From: Deltaproteobacteria bacterium
GTDB taxonomy: Bacteria; Desulfobacterota; Binatia; DP-6
Direction of reading: 5' to 3'
DNA length: 5,268 nt
NCBI GenBank assembly: GCA_005879245.1
Contig: VBLA01000298.1
Coordinates: 1 to 5,268, forward strand
In this document: piece after piece, positions 1 through 4,944 of the stretch
How positions within the stretch are numbered: the first letter of the stretch is position 1
Layout of the letters: each line of letters begins with the position of its first letter
Translations under genes and position numbers: made by a program
Notes under the pieces: generated by a model
The model's database searches: none
What the model saw: the letters and a program-made list of their open reading frames with translations, nothing else
Told to the model about the DNA's origin: nothing

Positions 1-768
1 CGAGCGTCTGGATCGCGAATCAGTTCAGCGACACGGTGACGAAGCTCCGGCCGAGCGACGGCGCCCGGGTCGGCACCTTTGCGGTCGGCAAGCGTCCCCT
101 CTGCATCGCCTTCGACGGTTCCAGCATCTGGGTCACCGACAACCGCAGCAACGACGTGGCCAGGCTCCGGGCGGAGGACGGCGAGCCGCTCGGGACGTTC
201 CCCGTCGGTGAGGCGCCCGCCGGGATCGTCTTCGACGGAGTGAGCCTCTGGGTGACGAACCGCGGGAGCGGCGACGTCACGCGCCTCAGGGCGAGCGACG
301 GGGCCCTACTCGGCACGGTGGCGGTCGGCGCCAACCCGTCAGGCATCGCCTTCGACGGCGCCAACGTCTGGGTCGCGAACTCGGGCAGCAACGAGGTGAC
401 GAAGCTCCGCGCCGGTGACGGCGCGAACCTCGGCACCTTTCCCGTCGGCGACGGGCCGGGCGGGGTGGCCTTCGACGGTGTGAACGTCTGGGTCGCGAAC
501 TTCTTCGGCAAATCCGTGATGAAGCTGCGCCCGAGCGACGGGGTGGTGATCGGCACGTTCGCCGTCGACGACGGTGCCGCAGGCCTCGCGGTCGCCGGGC
601 CTCACCTCTGGGTCGCGAACAGCGGGACCGACCGGGTGACGGAGCTCCGGATCTTGGATGGCAGGGTGGTGGAACGCTTCCGCGTCGGCAAGACACCTGC
701 CGCCGTGGCGTTCGACGGCACCCACATCTGGGTGCCGAATTCCGGCAGCAACACCGTGTCCAAGCGGC
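1..768 (+). repeat. 120-bp tandem coding repeat, six full copies plus a partial seventh
   Basis: The blade unit recurs at exactly 120-bp spacing. The CTCTGGGT-like tryptophan box falls at the same offset in copies beginning at 1, 121, 241, 361, 481, 601 and 721, with no insertion or deletion in any full copy. The copies are diverged in sequence but keep the motifs TGGGTC-GCGAAC, GTGACG-AAGCTCC, GAGCGACGG and TTCGACGG. The seventh copy fades after about 768. The period equals 40 codons, so these are protein repeats and not a non-coding satellite. The array begins upstream of the window. Confidence 0.95.
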
Positions 769-788
769 AGGCCGTCGGGCCTGCCTGA
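1..788 (+). CDS. Beta-propeller repeat protein (YVTN/NHL-like), 5'-truncated
   Basis: The reading frame is open from the left edge (first full codon at 3) to a TGA at 786-788. Coding similarity between repeats continues upstream of the first GTG at 36, so the true start lies outside the window. The visible protein is about 261 residues made of 40-residue units, each carrying a version of VWVANSGSNEVTKLR followed by a SDG turn, LGTFxVG and a P-x-G-x-AFDG strand. Units of this kind form blades of a beta-propeller, as in YVTN/NHL/SMP-30-like families. Such proteins are often extracytoplasmic and serve in binding or scaffolding, but no catalytic residues or ligand can be named here. The last unit is cut short and the protein ends in a short SKRQAVGPA tail, so closure of the propeller probably uses an N-terminal strand. 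No signal peptide can be judged because the N-terminus is missing. It converges with the minus-strand genes to its right and has no evident link to them. The family call is firm; the function is unknown. Confidence 0.9.
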   Translation, partial: SVWIANQFSDTVTKLRPSDGARVGTFAVGKRPLCIAFDGSSIWVTDNRSNDVARLRAEDGEPLGTFPVGEAPAGIVFDGVSLWVTNRGSGDVTRLRASDGALLGTVAVGANPSGIAFDGANVWVANSGSNEVTKLRAGDGANLGTFPVGDGPGGVAFDGVNVWVANFFGKSVMKLRPSDGVVIGTFAVDDGAAGLAVAGPHLWVANSGTDRVTELRILDGRVVERFRVGKTPAAVAFDGTHIWVPNSGSNTVSKRQAVGPA

Positions 789-792
789 TCGG

Positions 793-972
793 TCACGATC
801 CCCGCTCGACCCGCGGCGGAAGCCGCACGACGACGTGCTCGCCGTTGCGGTCGACCGCGACGAACCACCCACCCCGGGCAACCGTATCGATCGCCTTGCG
901 ACGCGAGCGGCCGCTCGACGCGGCTAGCTCTCTTCGTCGGGGGGCCGGTGCGAGGGGTATCAGTGTCGCCAT
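793..972 (-). CDS. Possible small hypothetical protein, 59 aa
   Basis: An ATG at 972 opens a 59-codon frame ending in TGA at 793-795, only 4 bp from the stop of the convergent propeller gene. I do not recognise the product. The first 25 residues are rich in Ala, Pro and Arg and use more A-ending codons. The second half reads like a compact folded segment (RKAIDTVARGGWFVAVDRNG, then EHVVVRLPP) with the G/C third-position bias of real genes here. It is predicted soluble and basic, with no signal peptide or membrane segment. A purine run (GAGGGG) lies about 15 bases upstream of the ATG, rather far for a ribosome binding site. The frame stays open further upstream to a GTG at 1038, but the ATG is preferred because the upstream part looks non-coding. 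The nearby sigma-54-like motif would suit a gene starting here. It could equally be chance open frame in GC-rich DNA. Confidence 0.4.
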   Translation of the reverse strand: MATLIPLAPAPRRRELAASSGRSRRKAIDTVARGGWFVAVDRNGEHVVVRLPPRVERGS

Positions 973-993
973 GTCGATCGAACCTACCCCTCG
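951..993 (-). repeat. 9-bp perfect inverted repeat flanking the small ORF's start codon
   Basis: CGAGGGGTA (951-959) and TACCCCTCG (985-993) are exact reverse complements separated by 25 bp. On the minus strand the upstream arm contains the GAGGGG purine run and the loop contains the ATG at 972-970. As DNA it could be an operator dyad; as RNA it could be a hairpin hiding the initiation region. The spacer also contains the palindrome TCGATCGA (974-981). Confidence 0.5.
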
Positions 994-996
994 TGC

Positions 997-1012
997 TGCA
1001 AGCACGGTGCCA
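997..1012 (-). promoter_or_regulatory. Sigma-54-type (-24/-12) promoter candidate
   Basis: Read on the minus strand, TGGCACCGTGCTTGCA matches the RpoN consensus TGGCACG-N4-TTGCA at all positions but the seventh, with correct GG-to-GC spacing (GG at 1011-1010, GC at 999-998). Transcription would start near 986, about 14 bases before the ATG at 972. The core also forms a 5-bp hairpin (CGTGC 992-996 with GCACG 1002-1006), so the match may have another cause. No activator site was identified upstream. Confidence 0.4.
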
Positions 1013-1018
1013 TGCCTC

Positions 1019-1080
1019 GGCCCACGCGGGAGGCTCACAAAAGGCCGCCCCCCGTGCTGGAAGACACGACACTGTGGGCC
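1019..1080 (-). repeat. Nested inverted repeat downstream of btuD
   Basis: GGCCCAC (1019-1025) pairs exactly with GTGGGCC (1074-1080). Inside it, on the minus strand, GGGGGGC (1053-1047) can pair with GCCTCCC (1034-1028), with one G-U pair and a 12-base loop. The element starts 31 bases after the btuD stop codon. It could be a 3'-end structure protecting or ending the operon transcript, but no T-tract follows, so it is not a standard intrinsic terminator. In DNA this GC-rich some pairing is expected by chance. Confidence 0.3.
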
Positions 1081-1110
1081 ACCCTGACTCGGAGGTGTGC
1101 CCTTCCGGAC

Positions 1111-1860
1111 CTACCGGCGGGGGAGCGGGAGCACGACCGGCGCGCCGGTCCGCTCGTTCCGTCCGACGTAGACTTGGGTCTGGTAAGCTTGCTGGAGGGC
1201 ATCGACGGTGAGCACGGCCTCCGGGCTCCCCTGCCCCACGACCATGCCGCCCGCCAGCAGCACCAACCGATCGCAGAAGAGCGCCGCCAGGTTGAGATCG
1301 TGGAGGACCGACACCACCGCATGTCCGTGCTCGCGCGCGAGGGCGCGCGCGACGTCGTGGATCCCCGCCTGGTGACGCAGATCGAGGTGAGTGGTGGGCT
1401 CGTCGAGGAGAAGCACCTCCGGCTCCTGGGCAAGGGCACGCGCCAGCAGCACGCGCTGGCGCTCGCCGCCGGAGAGTCGATCGAGCGGACGGCTCTCGAC
1501 CTCGGCCACCTCGAGTCGGGCCATGGCCTCGCGCGCGAGCGCGAGGTCGCGCGCGCGCGGAAAGGCGAGCGCGGAGAGGTGCGGCGCGCGACCCATCAGG
1601 ACGACCTCGAGCGCCGTGAACGGGAAGTCGATGGTGGGGTCCTGGGGGACGACGGCGAGCCGGCGCGCAACCTCGCGCCGTCGGTAGGCCGTGAGGGGTC
1701 GCCCCGCGAGCCGGACGGTGCCCGCGCTCGGCGCGAGGACCCCCGACAGGAGCCGGACGAGCGTCGTCTTGCCGCTTCCGTTCGGACCGATCACGCCGAG
1801 GATCTCCCCGGGCAGGAGCGTGAGGCTGACCGTGCGGAGAACCTGGCGCGCGCCGTAGCG
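1111..1860 (-). CDS. btuD: Corrinoid (vitamin B12) ABC transporter ATPase, N-terminus lost
   Basis: This cytoplasmic subunit hydrolyses ATP to drive the BtuC channel. Family-like sequence begins at 1860 with RYGARQVLRTVSL, then LPGEILGV, and ends at TAG 1111-1113. Counting from the first usable start, GTG at 1794, the motifs are Walker A GPNGSGKTT (residues 3-11), Q-loop Gln51, signature LSGGERQR (107-114), Walker B VLLLDEP (127-133) and switch His165. All are intact. What is missing is the beginning: no ATG, GTG or TTG occurs in frame close upstream, and the 10-13 residues that normally precede the A-loop tyrosine (21 codons before the GTG) are absent, replaced by out-of-frame btuC sequence. 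A product started at 1794 would lack its first strands and A-loop and would probably be inactive. FecE/FhuC-type siderophore ATPases share these motifs, so the B12 role rests on btuF and cobB next door. Confidence 0.88.
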   Translation of the reverse strand, partial: RYGARQVLRTVSLTLLPGEILGVIGPNGSGKTTLVRLLSGVLAPSAGTVRLAGRPLTAYRRREVARRLAVVPQDPTIDFPFTALEVVLMGRAPHLSALAFPRARDLALAREAMARLEVAEVESRPLDRLSGGERQRVLLARALAQEPEVLLLDEPTTHLDLRHQAGIHDVARALAREHGHAVVSVLHDLNLAALFCDRLVLLAGGMVVGQGSPEAVLTVDALQQAYQTQVYVGRNERTGAPVVLPLPRR

Positions 1861-1875
1861 CGGGCCCGAGCATCG
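1850..1875 (-). other. Breakpoint joining btuC to btuD (apparent deletion with frame change)
   Basis: On the minus strand the btuC frame reads ARTMLGP to codon 308 (1864-1862). The next bases, CGCTACGGC (1860-1852), already encode RYG of the ATPase in a different frame. The expected permease ending (a TELPVGV-like segment and final helix), its stop codon and the ATPase start are absent. From typical family lengths I infer that about 110-130 bp is missing. Confidence 0.8.
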
Positions 1876-2785
1876 TGCGCGCCAGCGTGTCGGCCCAGAT
1901 GAGGAAGGCGCCGCCGCCGAGGAAGGAAGCGGGGAGGAGGAGGCGGTGGTCGGGCCCGAGCAGGAGGCGGAGCAGATGGGGAACGATCAGGCCGACGAAG
2001 CCGATCATGCCGCTCATCGACACCGCCGCGCCGACCAGCAGCGACGCTGCGACGAACACCGCCCGGCGCGCGCGCTCGACGTCGACCCCGAGCTGGAGGG
2101 CACCCTCCTCGCCCGCGGCGAGGAGGTTCAAGTCGAGCGCGTGCCGGAGGAGCCAGGCAAGACCCGCGACCGCGTATGCAGCGGCCGCCGCCACCAGGGT
2201 GTAGCTCTGCGTCGAGAGCGATCCCATGATCCAGAAGAGCACCCCCTGTGCCTGGAGGTAGCTCGAGAGCGTGTTGACCAGCATCAGCGCCGCGGCGGCG
2301 AGCGCGTTGAACACGACGCCCACCAGCAGGATCGCGTGCGGCGTCGTGCGGCCATCGGCCCGCGCGCCGAGCGTGACGATGACGATCGCGCCGATCGCAC
2401 CGAGAAAGGCCGCGAACGGGACGAGCGGCGACAGCGCGTCCGCGCCGGCCAGGAGCGCCAGCACCCCCGCCACCGCCGCGCCGCCGGAGATGCCGAGGAG
2501 GTGCGGGCAGGCGAGTGGGTTCCGGAGGAGCGCCTGCAGGGCGGCGCCCGCCGCACCGAGGCTCCCTCCCACCACCGCGCCGAGCAGCACGCGGGGCAGG
2601 CGCGTGCGGAAGAGGATCGTGTAATCGGCGCTCGACGTCCCGCCCTGACCGAGGGCGCGCCAGAGGCTCGCCGGCACGGGACCGACCAGCACCGCCCCCA
2701 CGATCGACGCGAGGAGCAGCAGGGCGAGCGCCGCGGTGGTGGCCGCGAGCCGGCCCGGCGTGAGATACGGCGCCCGCACGCTCAC
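1862..2785 (-). CDS. btuC: Corrinoid (vitamin B12) ABC transporter permease, C-terminus lost
   Basis: An inner-membrane FecCD/BtuC-family permease that forms the B12 translocation pathway. GTG at 2785 is the start: its GTGA overlaps the btuF stop, implying translational coupling. The N-terminus has a hydrophobic helix (about residues 14-35), followed by the family motif QALLRNPLA (84-92), a GISGG turn, many Ala/Leu-rich helices, and GFVGLIVPH (262-270) in the loop expected to contact the ATPase. Family resemblance stops at ADTLARTMLGP (to residue 308). Relatives continue for about 25-30 residues with a TELPVGV-type segment and a last membrane helix. Here the frame instead runs on through the ATPase gene out of phase and, because the DNA is so GC-rich, meets no stop until 602, giving a 727-codon frame with an Arg/Pro-rich nonsense tail. 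The body is confidently assigned. Substrate is inferred from btuF and cobB; iron-siderophore permeases are the alternative. Confidence 0.92.
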
Positions 2786-3651
2786 CCGGCGCGCGGCGTC
2801 ATCCCGGCGGGTGCGGGCTGGAAGGCTTCCGGGTGGATCGCGGCCGCGAGCGCTGCCGCCGCGTCGGGCACCCGTGGCCCGGCCCGCAGCAGGGTATCAC
2901 CCGCGAGCCGCACGACGCGTCCGGCGCGCACCGCGGGGACGTTCGGGAGCGCCTGGAACAACGCCTCACCAGTCGCCTCGCTCCCCATCGCCGCATCCAC
3001 GATCACCTCGGGCGCCCTTGCGACCACGAGCTCGAGGCTGAGCGTCGGCCACGTCGCCCCGGCGTCCGCCGCCACGTTCACGCCGCCAGCGAGCGTGACG
3101 AGCTCGTCCTGCAGGTTGTCGCCGCCGACCGCGATGAGCGGGTTGTGCCCGACGACCACGAGCACCCGGCGGGGTGCCAGTCCAGCGACACGCGTCCGTA
3201 CCGCATCGAGGCGCCCGGCCACGTCGGCGACGAGCCGCTCGCCCGCCCCGGGGACGCCGAGCGCCTCCGCCACCTGTGCGATCGAGGCCCAGAGATCCGC
3301 GAGCGTGCGGTCGTGGACCACGAGCATCCGCACGCCCACCCGCTCGAGGGCCCGCACCGCTTCGCGGTTGCCGGGCGAGGGGACCGCGATCACGAGGTCG
3401 GGGCGGGTCGCGAGCACCACCTCGACGCTCGGCGTGAGGTAGCCGCCGACCCGCGGTATCCGAGCGACCTCGGGTGGGTGATCGCACTGCGCACACACCC
3501 CGACCAGCCGCCCGCCCTCGCCGAGCGCGTAGACGATCTCCGTGATCGACGGCGCGAGCGACACGACGCGGGCGGGCGGGCCGCTCGACCCCGGCCCCGG
3601 GCTGCTCGCACTGCAGCCGGCGAGCAGGAGCACGGCGAGTGCGCGCCGCAT
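2782..3651 (-). CDS. btuF: Corrinoid (vitamin B12)-binding lipoprotein of the ABC transporter
   Basis: This is the extracytoplasmic substrate-binding component, predicted to be held at the membrane by lipid, that delivers cobalamin or other corrinoids to BtuC. ATG at 3651 gives 289 residues. It is chosen because MRRALAVLLLAGCSA is a lipoprotein signal with lipobox LAGC (Cys13), and a GAGGGAGAG ribosome binding site lies 8 bases upstream. After a Ser/Pro/Gly linker comes a class III (TroA/BtuF-type) fold: RVVSLAPSITEIVYALG (about 28-44), VGVCAQCDHPPE, a PRVGGYLTPSVE strand-turn, RPDLVIA, then the long helix, and in lobe 2 GGDNLQDELV and WPTLSLELVVARAPEVIV. These order and match like E. coli BtuF. 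It begins 32 bp after cobB and ends overlapping btuC by GTGA. It looks intact, unlike its neighbours. A siderophore- or heme-binding homologue is possible, but the adjacent cobB favours corrinoid. Confidence 0.92.
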   Translation of the reverse strand: MRRALAVLLLAGCSASSPGPGSSGPPARVVSLAPSITEIVYALGEGGRLVGVCAQCDHPPEVARIPRVGGYLTPSVEVVLATRPDLVIAVPSPGNREAVRALERVGVRMLVVHDRTLADLWASIAQVAEALGVPGAGERLVADVAGRLDAVRTRVAGLAPRRVLVVVGHNPLIAVGGDNLQDELVTLAGGVNVAADAGATWPTLSLELVVARAPEVIVDAAMGSEATGEALFQALPNVPAVRAGRVVRLAGDTLLRAGPRVPDAAAALAAAIHPEAFQPAPAGMTPRAG

Positions 3652-3683
3652 GCTCGCTGCTCTCCCTCGCCGGGCACCGGGTG

Positions 3684-4944
3684 TCAACGGACGTCCCCGG
3701 CGAGCGTCAGCAGCCGGACGGGCAGCTCCGGGCAGCTCGCGAAGTGGAGGTGCACGTAGCTCGCGAGCGTCTGCCCGACGCGGTAGCCCTCGCGCCAGCG
3801 GGAAAGGCTCCGCGCCTCGCGCACCTCGTAGGCGGTCGCGAGCTCGGGCGGCGCCTCGGCCTCGAGCTCGGAGTGATGGAACAGGTGGCCCCGGGCGACC
3901 AGCGCCGGGCCCTCGCCCAGGGCAAGCGTCACCTCGACATACCCGAGCGCGGCGAGCGTCGGGCGCATGCGAACCGCGAGCGGGAGCACGCCGCACATCG
4001 GGTGCGCGATGCCGTCGAGCGTGCGGAGCGTCCGGGCGAGATACATGAGCCCTCCGCACTCGGCGTAGACGACGCCGCCGGCCTCCGCGAACGTCCGTAC
4101 GGCCATGCGGGCTGCCGCGTTGGCCGCGAGCCTCGCCGCGTGGACCTCGGGATACCCGCCGCCGAGGTAGACGGCGCGCGTTCCCGGCGGCAGGGCGCCG
4201 TCGGCGAGCGGGCTCCAGTCGACGAGCTCCGCGCCGGCGGCGGCGAGGCGCGTCAGATTCTCGCGGTAGTAGAAGGCGAAGGCCGCGTCCCGCGCCACGG
4301 CGACCCGGAGCCGGGGCTGCACGGTCCGGGAGTCGGGTGCGACGGCGCGTGGCTCCGGCACCTCGGTCTCGGCGAGCAGGCGCTGGAGGTCGAGGCGATC
4401 GCGAGCGAGCGCCGCCAGACGGCGTATCGCTTCGGGACCCGAGTGGCGCCGCGGCAGCGGTGAGATCGGCAAGATGACCCGGGCCGCCGACGCGGTTGAA
4501 GATCACGCCGGCGAGTCGGAGCGCCGGGTCGAAGTCGCGAAAGCCGCGCAGCATGGCCGCCGCGCTCCGCACCGCGCCCCCCGCGTCGATCACGAGCACG
4601 ACGGGGAGACCGAGGGCCTTCGCGAGCGCCGCGCTGCTCCCCTCCTCGCTCGCTCCCTCGACCCCGTCGAAGAGGCCCATCATCCCCTCGACGATCGCCA
4701 CGTCGCGCCCGCCCGCGGCCCGCCAGAACACCCGGCGATTCTCCTCGGGAGGGATCATCCAGCCGTCGAGGGTGCGGGAGGGGACGCCGGAGACGGCCTC
4801 GTGGTGTCCCGGGTCGATGAAATCCGGGCCCGCCTTGAAAGGCTGGACGCGGAGCCCGCGCTCGCGAAGGGCCGCGAGGAGGGCGAGCGTGACGGTCGTC
4901 TTGCCAACGCCGCTCGCCGTCCCCCCGACGAGGAATGCCTTCAC
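3684..4944 (-). CDS. cobB: Cobyrinate (or hydrogenobyrinate) a,c-diamide synthase, broken by a frame change
   Basis: CobB/CbiA uses ATP and glutamine to amidate the a and c side chains of the corrin ring in cobalamin synthesis. GTG at 4944 starts it, overlapping the previous stop as GTGA, and family sequence begins at once. The N-terminal ATP-binding domain has P-loop GGTASGVGKTT (residues 7-17), KAGPDFIDPGHH (37-48), VEGMMGLFDG (85-94) and GVIFNRVGGPGH (to residue 157). The C-terminal class I glutaminase domain has GGGYPEVH, the nucleophile in YAECGGLMYL (Cys codon 4058-4056) and the terminal YVHLHF histidines, ending in TGA at 3684-3686. The two halves lie in different frames that meet at about 4440-4476. 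The whole span is 1261 bp, not a multiple of three. The linker, which in relatives carries a PVLGxLPR and PERHLGL region, is about 30 residues short. As written, no single polypeptide would contain both domains. It may be a pseudogene or a sequence error. CbiA (anaerobic route) and CobB (aerobic route) cannot be told apart here. Confidence 0.92.
4440..4476 (-). other. Breakpoint inside cobB (apparent deletion with frame change)
   Basis: Upstream, the frame through GPGH (His codon 4476-4474) is coding; it then drifts into HLADLTAAAAP and a low-complexity Arg/Pro tail. Downstream, the frame containing RRHSGPEAIRRLAAL (from about 4451) is coding. The exact junction cannot be fixed because both frames are open across GCCGCGGCGCC. 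I infer a loss of roughly 90 bp from the missing linker motifs; the length is not a multiple of three. Confidence 0.75.

Larger units (their letters stand above)
789..1110. other. Convergent intergenic region, 322 bp
   Basis: This stretch lies between the stop of the plus-strand propeller gene and the stop of the minus-strand ATPase gene. It holds a possible small minus-strand ORF (793-972), a sigma-54-like motif (997-1012), a 9-bp inverted repeat (951-959 with 985-993) and a nested inverted repeat (1019-1080). I found no tRNA and no intrinsic terminator with a T-tract. I saw none of the conserved cobalamin-riboswitch core elements on either strand, although such an element near B12 genes would have been plausible. 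A riboswitch for this operon, if present, should lie upstream, beyond the right edge of the window. Confidence 0.6.

Noticed and set aside
813..826. GCGGC-GGAA-GCCGC hairpin as a terminator for the propeller gene
   Set aside because: It has a good 5-bp stem and GNRA-type loop but no T-tract on either strand, and lies within the possible small ORF.
20..881. Long open frames on the minus strand opposite the propeller gene
   Set aside because: They mirror the 120-bp repeat of the real gene and read as Arg/Pro/Ser-rich or low-complexity sequence without any recognisable domain; GC-rich repeats keep antisense frames open.
789..1110. Cobalamin riboswitch in the intergenic region
   Set aside because: This region is downstream of the B12 operon, and I could not find the conserved B12-box or core segments in either orientation, only isolated short matches such as CACTG.
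1529..1560. CG-alternating stretch (GCGCGCGAGCGCGAGG and following) as a repeat or structural element
   Set aside because: It is explained by Ala/Arg codons within a normally conserved part of the ATPase (PRARDLALAREAMAR).
1012..1902. Plus-strand open frame of 296 codons across btuD
   Set aside because: It is rich in Arg, Glu and His with no family motifs and lies opposite the clear ABC ATPase motifs; it is a shadow of GC-rich codons.
1111..2785. Genuine BtuC-BtuD fusion or programmed frameshift
   Set aside because: The last permease helix and the first ATPase strand are missing, and I see no slippery heptamer or downstream structure; simple deletion explains it better.
1111..3651. Iron-siderophore uptake (FecBCDE/FhuBCD-like) transporter
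   Set aside because: These families are close relatives, but the lipoprotein's WP-x-LS-x-E pattern resembles BtuF and the adjacent cobB makes corrinoid the better substrate call.
1946..3759. Long plus-strand open frames opposite btuC and btuF
   Set aside because: Compositionally biased sequence with no domain, fully antisense to well-supported transporter genes.
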